A DNA stretch of 64,000 bases from Nymphaea colorata. Taxonomy: Eukaryota > Streptophyta > Magnoliopsida > Nymphaeales > Nymphaeaceae. Where the stretch lies: the NCBI RefSeq assembly GCF_008831285.2, contig NC_045142.1:997001-1061000 (forward strand). Reading direction: 5' to 3'. A model generated the notes under the pieces. It saw only the letters and a program-made list of their open reading frames with translations, was not told the DNA's origin and ran no database searches. The translations under genes were made by a program, and so were the position numbers. Of the stretch, positions 38,499 to 50,585 are shown one piece after another (positions within the stretch are counted from its first letter, which is position 1; each line of letters begins with the position of its first letter).

Positions 38499-40292
38499 AT
38501 GCCCCGAAAGTGGTCGCTCGGGCCATCGGTGACCTCCCAATACCGGGGAGAACATATCTCCTTTTTTTTATATATTTTAATGATTTCACCAAGTCTTTAA
38601 GCATTGAATAGTTAATTATATCATTTGGGAAAAATTAGAAAAAAAGAGAGAGCTATAGTCAAGTAACTCGGTTGCATGTCGATAGTCCGATTCTTAGTAC
38701 TTGGCCCGGCTAAGTCACTGAGTCAACCCACTGAGAAGCTGACCCGTTTGGCTGCCAATCCGAGCCCGATTCTCGAGTTTGCCAACTATGCCTCCAGGAA
38801 GCAAGCCTTGTTGGGTCCTCAACTCCATACCAACAAGATTCTGTTAAGTTGCATTTTACTATGACAATTCACTTTCACAGATCTCCACAAAAATTTAGTG
38901 GATGTATGATGAATCAATAGCACTATATAGTTTGATATAGCAACAAGTGAAAGAAACAGTAATGAGCAAGAAACAGAAAACTGACAATGAACTGAAATAC
39001 ATGTTTTCAAAATTAGAATTCAGACATAATTCAGTCAGGGTCCTAGAAGGACTAGCTAGTCGGGCTACTCTCAGTTTGGGTCCAACTATCTTTGCGTACA
39101 TGCACAGTTGCACACACATTACACATAGGTACTAACAAGAATGTGAAAAAAAAAAAAAGAAAACTAACAACTACACCAAAGATCTAAAAACCTTGTGGAC
39201 TAGTCTCTGATCACTGACTAGGCAAACTAGTCGGCCAGTCAGTTGCTAAATTGACAACACACACAAAGCAAAAAGGTATCTACAACATCAAACGAAAATG
39301 CTTAGGTAGTAGTTGGGTAACATTGTCATAGAACTAAAAGAGAAAGTCAAGAATCCTAAATTCCACAACATTTTTCATTCATTAGGTTAGTAATACTGAT
39401 ACTGTAAGATGTCTTGAAGAAAAATAAAGCACCCAAGAAAAATGCCAAACGACTAAGTTCATCAAAGGAGTATAATCTATAAAGCAGTTATAACAGAGGT
39501 GCAATAAACACATCCAATTTGGAAGGGTTACCAATGCTCATCCAGTCAGGTGGTTGAATTCTACACTTTCCTCGCTTCTTCAGGGCAACTGCTAGCCACA
39601 GTGGCACCTTGGCAGCTATTTGTGGATAGAATGGCCCAAAAACGCCCTGATTGCAACAATTCAAAAGCAAATCAATCCAAGACCTCTTATATATATGAAG
39701 GTCATGAAGAACAAAATCTCAAAGATTTAAGAAGACCAAAAATTTTCAGAAATAAATGAAAAAAAAAAAGTCTCCTTGGGAATTACACAGAACATATGGA
39801 GGGCGTCCATCTTCATATTGGGAACAACATCTACCAACTCATCTTCCGCAATAAACTCAACCTGAATTTCCACAGGACAGTCACAAAATTTCGTTGGATG
39901 AAGAATATAAGGAATATGAACGAAAATTTAAGCAAAAACAGGCATATAAAAGACACAGGTAAAATAGAAGCGAGGAAACAAAACCGAAGAGTTCAGCAAC
40001 GAAAAAAGGAAAAAATCAAACAGGCTACGAGGAATGCTCAAACAAACAAGAAAATGGGACTCAAAACCATAAGCTAAAGATTAAAAGAGAATCGGCAATG
40101 TCAAAATCTGAAAACAACGAACTAAATTGAACACAAGATACATATACATCAAAAGGGGAAAAAAACCAAATCCCCAAAAAAAAATGTAAATCGCGAGACG
40201 GAAATGGAGTAACGTAAAAAAGGGAAAGGAAATAAGCGACAGACCTCGGCAGCAGAGAACAAAGAAAGACAAGGATCGGATTGGCCGGCCAT
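34214..40292 (-). CDS. PSF2: DNA replication complex GINS subunit PSF2, 8 exons
   Basis: PSF2 is part of the four-subunit GINS complex, which with CDC45 and MCM2-7 forms the replicative CMG helicase in the nucleus. Exons: 40292-40245, 39861-39787, 39646-39532, 36799-36700, 36599-36569, 36456-36364, 35690-35541 and 34234-34214. All junctions are GT-AG, and the 633 nt read through to give 210 residues, the usual family length. Recognisable blocks in order: [32 protein letters not shown] (A-domain); [20 protein letters not shown] then [67 protein letters not shown]; and a short basic end, RTLRPR. Two codons are split across introns (Glu at exon 3/4, Tyr at 4/5), and both restore family-like residues. 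Intron 3 is 2.7 kb and contains a MITE-like element. No defect is visible, so the gene looks functional. Confidence 0.96.
34547..34763. mobile_element. Possible 217-bp MITE in PSF2 intron 7
   Basis: The left end is cagtgctgtatcagt and the right end, read on the other strand, is cagtgttgctaatatcagt, so the termini pair imperfectly. Repeated motifs such as gatatgg, ctgatat and tatcggc lie inside. No target duplication is clear, so this is probably an old, decayed insertion. Confidence 0.4.
38100..38165. repeat. Short tandem repeat of the gagatacggctgact motif
   Basis: gctgagatacggctgact is followed 22 bp later by gccgagatacggctgact, inside the left subterminal part of the inverted-repeat element. 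Confidence 0.8.
38268..38380. repeat. 52-bp tandem duplication with TA runs
   Basis: gaccaaaaaaggaggaggttg plus aattggttgg-like sequence is present twice (from about 38,271 and 38,323). Each copy ends in a tatatat run. Confidence 0.85.
38464..38496. repeat. (CT)n microsatellite
   Basis: Sixteen or so CT units within the inverted-repeat element in PSF2 intron 3. Confidence 0.95.
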
Positions 40293-40332
40293 CTCCCCGC
40301 CGGCGTCTCGGCTTGGTGAACTTTTCAGGGTG

Positions 40333-40340
40333 GCGCCAAA
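40333..40340 (-). promoter_or_regulatory. E2F binding site upstream of PSF2
   Basis: TTTGGCGC on the minus strand, inside tttggcgcca, matches the plant E2F consensus TTTSSCGC. It ends about 40 bp before the PSF2 ATG, in a GC-rich proximal region. E2F sites at this position are a known mark of S-phase replication genes, which fits PSF2. Confidence 0.75.
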
Positions 40341-40344
40341 CTTA

Positions 40345-41960
40345 AGAGGGCGGGAACGGGGGCGGGGCCCCGGGGCCCAAATGGGTCGGATTCGGGTCGG
40401 GTTAAACGGGTGGCTCTTGCTCTTGGGAAAATTTCGATTCAGCGCCCCTTTCCTTCAGACGACGATCTCTTAAAATAGCCCAAACATTTCATTCATTGAA
40501 TTGCTCATGGATTTCTCTGTTTTATGCTTCATTTGATCGAAGCAGGAAAGGTTTCTTAATGTATGTAAGTCACATCAGATATGAATATAAAGATATGGGT
40601 ACAGACACAATAACTTTAAAAACATGTGGGCATGAAAACAACGACAGTGTATACTTATAACACAAAAAATCAAATGAAAGCAATATTCAAATAAACAAGT
40701 GATACAAATAAGCACATTGCATGTCAATTTAAAACTAAAAATGGTTTGGATCAGTTTCGAACTACAAGTTATCAAGTGTATCCAAGTACCCAGCATGCTA
40801 TGTGGACATTACTGAAGTATCCATATGACTTAGAACACCATGTGAGCAAGAACATGAAAACAGTCTCATCAATGGTGGAACTAGCTAGAAAAAAGTTCAA
40901 TGCATCCACTAATATAGGTTTAGAAATTTTAGGAGGGATCTTGTTTGTGGTAGATATATGAAACTGTAGCTAGCTTGCAACTTACAATCGAGTGTCATGC
41001 ACCTCACAGTGCCCTGCGACACGTTATATTAGTTCATATTCACAGAAATCTTTATGTATCTCAATTTGAAGCTTATTCAAGCATCCTTCACATGCATGGT
41101 CTCTCGGACCTGATGACATTAGCTCGTACGAGAATTACCAACTTTTTGCTTTTTTTCAGGAAACCAATTAAGAGGCGTCTTTTTAGTCAAGACATGGCAT
41201 CCCTTTTCCTTTTGCCTGTTCATGTTGATCATGCAGCTCAACGATAAAGAAGAGGTACATGTTATGGAAACAATTCCTCATATTTCTACTTCAAATCGTT
41301 ATAAGAAAGACCGAATGCATCCATTTCGTGTCTTTCAATCACTCAACGAATTGAAGGGCCGACCTTGCAGAGATGGAACAAAGGTTATGAATATATATAC
41401 GGTTCTTGAACTTTTGGGAGCTCTTGAATGAAGAGAACTCGAATTACTCGATCGATTTGAATAGTTTGATCTCATGGTGTTACTCCATTTAGACTCTTTG
41501 TTTGTTCATTACTTTTTCTTTTCCCCTGTTAGGCGCAAGAACAACGTGATAATTTCATCCATTAACTTGATCACAGTGATAAAAGCACAACAGGATATGC
41601 CATTATTCAAATTATACGAAGTATATCTTTTTACAGCCTTTGGTTAAATGTGATAACAATTAGTGCAGGGGGGAATTGTCCTCTTCAATTTTTAGTAATT
41701 GTAGCAGAGAGCATGGTGAAACTGTCAATGCCTACCAATGGCAACAAGAATTCCGTAGTGAAGTCCGTTGTCTGAACTCTCTAAGCTAGTTGCAGGTATT
41801 AGGCCATCTTCAGAGAGGGGAAAGGAATCACAAGATTCACAACTAAAAAAATATACGCAAGCTTTCAAAGATGGGCCTTCTTGAAATTGTAGGAGTGCCT
41901 TTTTCTGCAATTCAGAATGTCACTGGAAGCTGGCCATTTCATTAAACTTAATCTTGATTT
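40345..41960. other. Spacer beyond PSF2, no gene seen
   Basis: After a GC-rich promoter patch (to about 40,420), the sequence is AT-rich. ORFs up to 90 codons occur (for example 40,975-41,247 plus) but match no family I recognise. Confidence 0.5.
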
Positions 41961-41965
41961 ACATT

Positions 41966-42625
41966 AAACTGCGTGGCCCCTTCCGCTCAAGGTGGGCGCT
42001 TGAATGGCAGCACCATAAGCAACAGCTTCGTTGGCATTGATGCTCTTACAGAGCTCCTTGCCATTGAAGAGCTCCTGCAAGAGTTGCTACCCCATCGGAA
42101 TTCTTGTCGACCCACCGACTAAAACGACCTGATGGACCGATCTCTTCTACATTTTAGCATCACGCAGGCATCTGTCGACCGGCACTATGCATTTCTTGAA
42201 CAGGTCCATGTTCAGCTACTCAAAGTTGGCTGGAGTAATGCTGGAGACGAAATCAATCCCTTCATAGAGGACGTCGATCTCGATGGCGGTGCGAACGGTG
42301 GACGAGAGAACATGCTTGGTCCGCTCGCAGTATGTCCGGAGTCGCCTGAGCGCCTTCACTTTTCCGCTGATATCCTTTTTGTGCTTCTCCTTAAACTCCT
42401 TGACAAAATGGGCCACCATTCTGTTGTCGAAGTCTCCTCCCCGCCAAGATGGGTTTCTCCGGCGGCGGATTTCACCTCGATGTTACCCCGTTTTATGGTG
42501 ACGAGAGAGACATCGAAGGTGCGGCCACCAAGATCGAACACAAGAACATTCTTCTTCTCCGCGTGCTCGGCATTCTTGTCGAAGCCATAGGCGATGGCAG
42601 CAGCTGTGGGCTCGTTAGTGATGCG
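41966..42625 (-). pseudogene. HSP70 fragment pseudogene
   Basis: The minus strand encodes the second half of an HSP70 nucleotide-binding domain. It begins [14 protein letters not shown], then a phosphate-binding loop reading [13 protein letters not shown] (family norm has GGG, so a key Gly is Arg), then [10 protein letters not shown] ~2-bp insertion near 42,413 shifts the frame. The match resumes as [75 protein letters not shown] and EAVAYGAA, interrupted by three in-frame stops (after PANFE, DAKM and RIPMG). It has no introns within the fragment and lacks the start and the substrate-binding domain. It is a dead, truncated copy, probably retrocopied or transposed. Confidence 0.93.
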
Positions 42626-42757
42626 CAGCTCCTTCTTCTTGTCCTTCACCATGTTCACCTCATCCATGAATAATGTAAGGTGGCCGCCCCTGGGGTTCAC
42701 CTTTAAGATCACTGTCCACACTTCATGATTTGAATTTCTTTCCCCACTGACAGACAT
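42626..42757 (-). other. Open frame fused to the HSP70 relic, not HSP70-like
   Basis: The frame leading into the HSP70 match stays open for about 44 codons (including [18 protein letters not shown]), but this part does not resemble the sequence that precedes NEPTAAA in HSP70. The break point suggests a deletion or insertion joined unrelated DNA here. Source unknown. Confidence 0.45.
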
Positions 42758-43998
42758 GTCAATAAGGATTGAAGTTATAAGAAAATTAGAGGGCGGATAT
42801 ATAGAAGTGTCACTTTAATTGCATTTTCGAGTGAATCGAGTGATTAAACTCACTTGGCCTGATCCAACCATTCACAACCAAAGTAGTGATATTGGCCTAA
42901 AACGTACTTCTATAATGCTTATATACATCATCAATTAAGTTCCATCTTTTTCTAAATAAAGTAATTCGAGCATCTAGTTTTTCGTATACTTCTCAAAATT
43001 TATGGAACTTTTTTTTTCCTCATGTCTTATGTAAGGATCCATCCCAAACTCTCAAGTATTTGAACCAACTCCATTGCTTATTCAGTTCATCAAGGTTGAG
43101 AAATGGGAGACCTAGTAGTAGATCATTTAGACTTTCATAGTCCATTTGACAACCAAAACAGTATGCAATTGTTTTATGAATATGACCCAATATAGGGATA
43201 GGTACATGAACACCTTAAAAGGCGTTCGGTCAATCTATTCTATTTTGTAGGATAGATTTATGGAACAAATTGTAACTATTTCATTTGCTAAATGGGCCCT
43301 TAGGTCTCATCCTATCTCAAGCTGATCGCGCAAGACTATTCTTTAGTGTTCATGACATACACACCGACGTTAAAATCCACCTTCTAAAGGCAATGCATGC
43401 ATAGAAGAACCTCAAGTCTGAACATTGAACTTACACTAAATACCAACCATAACTGCTTTAGGTCCCTTATTTAATTTAGTAGATCCCAACCCGACCTGAT
43501 CCGCTTTGGTTCACGTAATAAAAAGGGTAGAAACTAGGACAACTATTTGTACTACCTAGGGCAGCCAGCTGGATTTTGAACCCCTCATCCCTTCTCAAAA
43601 TGATCAGTAGGAGTAGGAGACTATTTTTAAGTGTGTTTCCGTCGTCTCAAGCATCAATTTTATTTCTCCAATAACATCTATATGAAAAGGCAACCTCTTT
43701 CTACAATGAAAAGTAAAAAAGGCTTGACAGTTGATGGCTGAATACATGTTTGAGTGACAACCAAAATTATGCAAGAAACTATACTTTCAGGTGTGGGAAT
43801 GTCTTAAAACCAAACTTCTTATATGATTTTACCGCACTTATGGGAATAGAAAAAGAGATGGATCTCATTGTGCCCCCCCTGTCTGCTCAGCTATACTATA
43901 TGCCCCTTTAGGGAGAAAGTTGAGAGAAATAAAAAACCAACCAACCTTAAAATGACTTGTTAGTGATAGTGCTTCCACCATAGTTGTTCAACAAAGCT
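42758..43998. other. Spacer, no gene seen
   Basis: AT-rich unique DNA. A short stretch near 43,215-43,305 (tctattttgtaggatagattt and gggccctta) resembles parts of a dispersed element seen again near 55.9, 57.7 and 60.7 kb. Confidence 0.45.
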
Positions 43999-44277
43999 TT
44001 ACAAATTGTCCCTTCTAAGCTCAAACTCTTTATGAGTGACCCATGGATCTACTCCAATCTTTGGAGCAAATTCATCATGAAACAATAGTTCTAGTGTTTG
44101 ATAATCCTCACATAATCTTTTAGACAGACTCATTGGACGCTTACAAGTTTCTTGCTGCCAAATGACCCTTATATGTTTTATGTATCTCCGAATCAGCAAC
44201 TGCACCCAGCCTGGTTCCAACAGTGGTGTTGAGCTAAAGACCTTGGACTGACTTTGCTCAACTTTCCATTTCCACAT
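43999..44277 (-). pseudogene. Possible Myb/SANT-like domain protein fragment
   Basis: An ATG-started 92-codon ORF contains LSKRLCEDYQTLELLFHDEF preceded by a basic helix-like stretch (RRYIKHIRVIW). The spacing resembles the end of the plant Myb/SANT-like DNA-binding domain (Myb_DNA-bind_3), where a Tyr-x-x-Leu-x-x-hydrophobic-Phe pattern follows. Such proteins are often linked to Harbinger transposons. The first domain half is absent and no neighbouring exon was found, so if real it is a remnant. Confidence 0.3.
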
Positions 44278-46114
44278 TTAACGTATAATATGTCATACTA
44301 ATGACAAATGAGTACTTATATGCCTAAACTCTCCACTTATTTTCCTTTTAAAAAAGAATATCAGTGACCCTTCTAGAGAAAATTGTGTTCATGCCTCTCT
44401 TCCTAGTAGTTAATCTCCTTCTCGCTTCAATGAAAGTGACTTATGATATGAAATCCTTGCCGACAAAAACGTAGGAATGTCAAAGGCTGAGATACATTGA
44501 CTAAATAATGTGAACACGAGCAAGAAGGCTAATACGATATCACATCGCGGCCCACTCTTTGGACCTTGTTTGTTTCACACACTTTCCTGTTAAAATATGT
44601 CGTGTTCTACCGAAAAGAGAAAATATATATTGTCCGAAACAATAGATACAAGAAAACATGTGGAAACCAACCCATGGACTCAGTAAGAAACTAATGGGGC
44701 CTTCGTAAAGTTGGTTCTCATTTCTTGCGAATACCAAGCCCAACTCCTCCATCCAGAGACCGGTTGACAATTTTATCGAGAAAGAGATGTCCCACGTTGA
44801 CTCAAAAACACAAGCGTGGATGAGGCACAGTTTGGTAGCGCGTTTGTTTTGGGTACAGAATTTTATAAGCATCATTGTTGTGTTAATGTTTCATGAATTT
44901 GAGACATATTCATCGAATACTGGACATGAGATTGATAGGTTCGGCCTAGACCTTTTCTTATGTGGTAAAAGATACAAAATTAGTATTAATAAGTGGAGTG
45001 AAAAGTGAAAACTTCAAATTTTAATTTCTTAGAAAAGCCTGGTTGATAATTTATCTTAAAAAAAAAAAGTTTGCAAGTAAATGCAGGTAAATTTTGTTGG
45101 ACGGACAAGAATTCATCCACATTTACAATAAACTTGTGTTAAATCGGTCTACTTTTAAAATATAAATTAAAAAAATGAAAAATAAACCGAACCTGTTTTC
45201 ATTTTAGGAAGTGGCTGACTCCAAATCCACTGACTAGTAAACCCTAGGATCTAGAACTTTTTGTCTCTGAAGAAAAAGCCTCACCAGTCCACACCGGTTC
45301 AACTTCATCGTCGCCTTGCTGACGGTGTAAAGTGCAAACGGTAAACCTTCGATAAAACGTTGACTCGGAAATTTGATCCCCGAGTGAGTTTTTGCCACTT
45401 GGATAAAGCAATAGTTGGATAAGCCAGACTAGTGACAAGAAGTTCGATTTTTTTTATCTCGGACATGTGATTCGCTTTTGGATCCATACGGCGGACCGCA
45501 TTTGTCCCAAGCACCAGACTTACGGGATAAGAAAGAAGGTCGGGCCATGCTTTTAACGCTGCGGGGGGGCCCAACTAAAAGGATCAAACGCTGGGGGTTG
45601 ACTTTTTTCATTGGGTATGAACCCATGAGACCGAGCCAAGGGACACCACTGTCGCGCATGTGACCCTTCTCACTCTTCCCACCTGAACGCTTCCATAGAC
45701 CCTAGATCCGGCCAACGCGGCCGACAGACCTGGGTCCTACCTTCTGCCCTGTTGCTGTTTGACCAGTTAAGAGTCAAATCTTGATCCCGTTTTAAAGTAA
45801 ACTTTACATGTCGCCAATTCTGGATGTTACTTCTTTAAACTATCAATAGTAAGTGTGTGACACTTAGTTCATAGGAGTCTCGCTCCCAACCCCGATCCCA
45901 AAACAATCTTGGACCCTAAGAGCAGAGAGATATAGCCTGTTAGGAAGCAATTTTAGAGAGAAAATTTGATCATGAACTCTCTTGATGGCAGCAACTAAGT
46001 TCTATAATTGCAGTCAAGTGCACTGAGTACGGGACATTGATATGGATCTAAAATGGGCACCCCATATGATTAGGCCTAAGTACAACACATGATAAATAAA
46101 ATTTTTATGAAAGA

Positions 46115-46340
46115 TTACACAGGCTGCGGTGGGCAATTGCCCACACCAGCCCCATGATAGCTCCGCTACTGGCCAAGTGGTAGAGCCAAAAACATTTGAA
46201 TGAGGGCATAATAATTTAAATTGCAGCTTCTATGGGCAGGCCATATATAAGTAAGTAAAATTACATGAGTATTAATGTGAAAATATACAGTTTATGTGAG
46301 AATGGTGCAGGCAATTGCCCACACCAGCCCACATATGCCA
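46115..46340. mobile_element. Dispersed repeat ends with a caattgcccacaccagccc core
   Basis: The core caattgcccacaccagccc occurs at 46,134 and 46,313, about 180 bp apart. The first is followed by atagctccgctact and includes the perfect 16-bp palindrome GTGGGCAATTGCCCAC (46,129-46,144). Both look like decayed termini of a high-copy plant element. Confidence 0.45.
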
Positions 46341-48412
46341 TCCTTATCCATTGGTAAGTTATTGATGAGATCTTTGTGATTGGTCACGAACTATATTATG
46401 TTCATTTATATATGCCATCCTTGAGTAGAAACCATGGTAATCTTCTATCTATCATTTCAAATTTATTGGACTTCAACGACTCACATTTTTTAATATTAAC
46501 TTAGTTCATATATATTTAGTCGATTTTGATAAAGAAAAAGAAAAAAGATCCCCTTGTTAGATTCTGATTTATATCCAAGTTTAATATGAAGAGAAGATCT
46601 AAACCAATTATGTAAATTTGTAACAAGTCTTGTCCCTAATAGATCTTAAAGCTCAAGTCCGAGTTTGGGATTAAATCGGAATTCATTTTTTTGTTAATAA
46701 AGGTAGGAAGCCCAACACAATGGGGAGAAGAGTCCGATCATTGACCCAAGGTCATCCGAAAATGGCAAAAAATATATGGGTAATTTAAAAAGAAGGAAAA
46801 GGAGGTGCTGCATGGAATTAGTTTTTTTCTTTTGAGTGATTATGAATTTCATGGAATTAACGAGGGGGCACAGGATATTTTTTCGTCGCCAGAGGGGACA
46901 ATCTTATCCGGCCGGCCAGCCTATGGTCCCCCAACCCGTTTGACCAGGGCGAAGATCGGACGTCCGAAACGCGACAAGGCGAGGGAATCTGCGGCTGAGA
47001 AAATCCCAAAAAAAGTCCCGTATGTCGACCAATGAGGAAAGAACTTGTGGTTGGTTTGAGGGAAGGGCCGTCATAATTGGCCGAACTGTCTAAAGGAGGC
47101 TCCGAACTAAACATATCCAGAGAGCCGGCTGTGGTTTTCAGAATTTACATGAAACAGCCTATCAACTGCGGCGTATGATATTTTCTCCGGTTCTTTTTTC
47201 TTTTTTTGTGATATTGTGTTTTGACTTGTAGTGATCTATTGCTTTCATAGTTTTAGATATATGACATATTTATCGATCTCAATTGGAAATTCAGTGGTTC
47301 ACGCATGCGTGTATGTATCTATCTTTTCAGACTAAATTCATGTTGTTTAGGCTTTAGTTGTGGCTATCATATTACTTTTATGTTTTATGTACTCCAAAAG
47401 ACGACAAGTGTGACATTTGAGTTGAAAAATGTATTATAAACTTGTCAAAGCCTTGAAACAAGCCTCAAGTTTGTAGGTATAAGGGTACTACTTTAGAGAT
47501 ATTTACAATATATGACAAAAAATTATGTCCCAACTGTGACGTTCTACACTTTAACAAACATCTTTCACTCATACTGTATGTTTCTTTCTAGAAATAATTG
47601 CTTCTTCATTCCTCAAAATTGGGCAAAATTTGGGGCGACGCAGAGTCGTCTCTGTGGCCCAACATCTTGCTTCGTAAAGCCATCAGGAATGGACAGCATT
47701 AATGCAAGTAGTAAGAACGAGACTCTTTAGAAACCCATAAAATTTACTTTTTAGAGTACTTAACTAAAACTTAAATTTATGAATCAAAATATTTAATTGT
47801 TATTTTAATATGCATGATTATAATAAGACATTGTATAATATCAATGAAGTTAATCGTCTGCTAAATGTTGTCATATGATTAAAAATCAAAAAGTCTTTAG
47901 CCAGAAGGACATCACATCAGTAATATTTGATATTGTAATGACCATAGGGTTCTAAGTTCTAACTTTGGTCAATTTTGTGAAGAATCTACAATCAATATCG
48001 CGAGTACCAGACAAGAATGGCGCAGACTTTATGAAAAGTTGGACAAAAAAGATAGGTAAAAAAATCGTAGCATTAAGATATCTGAAATATATTCAACATA
48101 CTTTATAACATGTAGACAAACCGGTAAACACAAAGTATTTGATGTCAGCGCGACCACGTGATATTCTGTATGCTTCCTCCCCATGATTCCCTAATTCATA
48201 AAGCAAGTTGAAAAGCATTGAAAACTGGAAAAAAAATCAAAAGTAAGAGGAATGAGAAAAACTCTTATATTATACGGTATGAACAGGTTGACTAAATGTG
48301 TAGGGTCTCTGCCTTTCCCATGTTCAGCCTGCAACCTTTGCCTGCAATGATTGAAAGAAAAATGTCTTGCTGCCATAATTTAATGGGTTGGAGAATCCAA
48401 ATACATTAGATT

Positions 48413-48480
48413 TGGTCCGTAGCGGAACTACATATAGGCTGGCGTGGGCAACGGTTCGCGCCAACAACAAAATTTTTATT
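48413..48480. mobile_element. Inverted copy of the same dispersed repeat end
   Basis: gtagcggaactacatatagg followed by ctggcgtgggcaacgg parallels the complement of 46,129-46,174 (agtagcggagctatcat, ggggctggtgtgggcaa). A weaker relative (ggcaattgcccacactgtgc) is at about 58,078. Confidence 0.45.
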
Positions 48481-50569
48481 TATTTTTACGTATTTTTACA
48501 TATATTTCTTACAATTACTTACTTATTTATATATGCTGTACCCCTTTAAAGAAAATGATAATTTCTATAGCAGTGGTGGATCTGATACTACCATCTTTAT
48601 TTCTTGTGCAAAGAACCATCTAAAACACTATTAATGGCCTCGTAAGAAAAGTCTGAAAAGATGAGCAACCAGCCGCCCTGTCTTACGGCCATATAACTAA
48701 AAGGAAAAGTCTTTTGATAAGCTCCGCCTGCCATGCCTTACCACTTAAGCAGGTCAACACAAACTTCTTATAAATTTGAGAGAAAGATCTAAATTTAAGA
48801 TCTTCGCTTTAATTCCATTTTAGATTTCCTTGTCGTAAATTCAAGTTTATAGATGATTTTACTACACAAGAAAGAGCTTCCATGTGCATTGTTGATTGAT
48901 ATGAATCGTTTCTAAATGCATTAATTCTAAAAAAAAGAAAAGAAAAGAAAAGAAATTCGAAACCTTTAATTCTATACCAAAGCGGACGGAAAATCCGGAA
49001 AAAATTGCGAAAGATATCAAAATAAATCCGGGACACGTTGTCCGGCATCAAGGGAGGAGATATCTCGAACACTTTATGTGGGGAATCAAACGTTCTCAAA
49101 TACACTTTCAGGCATCAACTTGGCCACATGGTTGAATTGATTCCATAAGTCCTCCAAAATCTTGGAGATCTAAACACGAGTCACGCCTTTTTAGGTGTTT
49201 TGGATCTGACCCGATCCGACCCACTTGCAAGAAGTCTAGGGGCCAAAAAAAAAAATTCTTCCGATAATAAAATGGGCGGAGAGACCGCCACCACGGTGAC
49301 ACGTCAGACAAAAATATCGCGAGTTCCGATTAAAACGTTAAGAATCAATATGATATTGTGTCTTACAAGTTAGTAACGACATACAAATGTACGTAAGGCA
49401 GTCGGAAAAATTCCTTTTTCCCGTCGGTTTCAGTAAAAAAAATTGTTATTTTTTGTGTTCCTTTCGCCCCCATTTCTTACATATCCTCTTAGGTTACTTT
49501 AGAATATGTGATATTAAATATCGACATATTAGAATGCTGCTATGTATTCTTAAAATGCTAGGTATTTAATATCGGATAGCTTTCATGTTTGGCATATATA
49601 TATCATTTTCGGTAATGATTTGAAACTTTTTGCTCCATATATTTTAGTTCTGTATTTGTTTATGCATAGAAGTTTTCTTGATGTACAAACATGATTAAAA
49701 ACAACAGTTAAAAGATTTTATTTATGAGACTAAAGTTTCAGAATTGTTATACGATCATTTTCTTGAGAGAACTTTTCATAGAATTTGAATTAAAGTTCAA
49801 CTTTTCAGTAAAATACTAGCAATTTCGGGAACTTACCGCGAGAATTTGCCCGGCGTTATTTTTCTCAGTTTAAACTTTAAAGTCGTCGTCAGCAGTCCCA
49901 GTGGTGGTACTTTTTGCTCAACTCACACGAATGCTTTTCTCATACACATTTCTACTCAAGCACTGAAAATTTGGCCTAATTTTAAAACACGCATTCTCAA
50001 AATCTTTAATTCAAATAACGGAAGACGAACGTCAAGTAGGAAGTCATATAGCTTAACCTCTTTGCACAATTTAGATTCTAAACTTTGCACTACCCAACAT
50101 CTTGCTATTTGTGGGAAAACAACGAAATTGAATGTAAAGTTTTTTTAGTGAATAGCAAGTTTCCAATTTATTGTTTGGAAAAGAAGCTCAAAAGCCCTCA
50201 CATTCTTTTATCTTAGGATTTTGAGTTATTTCGGCATTAGAAAAATCAATGGTCTACCATTTAATTTGGATGCTTCAGCGATATGAATCAAACTAGAGAC
50301 CAACATTAAAGAAGCCCCTAATCGGTTCAGCCAATGAACTAAATCATAGCTATTGTCGACAGTAAATTTTAAAAGCATCACATGCATGGAGGAGAAAATA
50401 AAAGGAGTGCAGTGCACCTTGATTTAAATACATCGAAAAGCGAGGTTATAAATGAATTTTTTGCACGTTGAGTGACGTAACTTCGTCCTCATACCGTGCT
50501 GCGGCTGAAGCCACGTCATCATCTCCGATCGTTAAATTCCCACTGCGAGTGAGACGAGCAACGCGAACT

Positions 50570-50585
50570 CTCTCTCTCTCTCTTT
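50570..50585. repeat. (CT)n tract in the kinase promoter region
   Basis: A short CT run about 85 bp before the TATA-like motif. Confidence 0.85.

Larger units (their letters stand above)
38014..38792. mobile_element. 779-bp terminal-inverted-repeat element in PSF2 intron 3
   Basis: A perfect 19-bp inverted repeat, GGCATAGTTGGCAAACTCG, bounds the element (38014-38032; complement at 38774-38792). It is flanked by TCCA on both sides, or CTCCAG if the ends are trimmed by one base. Subterminal DNA is rich in CGAGT/ACTCG motifs, including the imperfect palindrome gactcagccgagtc near 38,168. There is no transposase ORF, so it is non-autonomous. It carries two younger insertions of simple sequence: a 52-bp duplication with TA runs (about 38,270-38,380) and a (CT)n tract. 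It sits wholly inside an intron, away from splice sites. The superfamily is undetermined, since a 4- or 6-bp target duplication fits no common class cleanly. Confidence 0.78.

Noticed and set aside
39000-39260. Second inverted-repeat element in PSF2 intron 3 (tagtcgg motifs)
   Set aside because: Motifs such as gactagctagtcggg and caaactagtcggcc look reminiscent of the 38-kb element, but I could not match terminal repeats or flanking duplications.
41222-41431. Organellar or ribosomal gene piece near 41.2 kb
   Set aside because: The 69-codon ORF did not resemble any plastid or mitochondrial protein I know.
42132-42673. Plus-strand ORFs of 152 and 74 codons
   Set aside because: Antisense shadows of the HSP70 relic, whose minus-strand translation is clearly HSP70.
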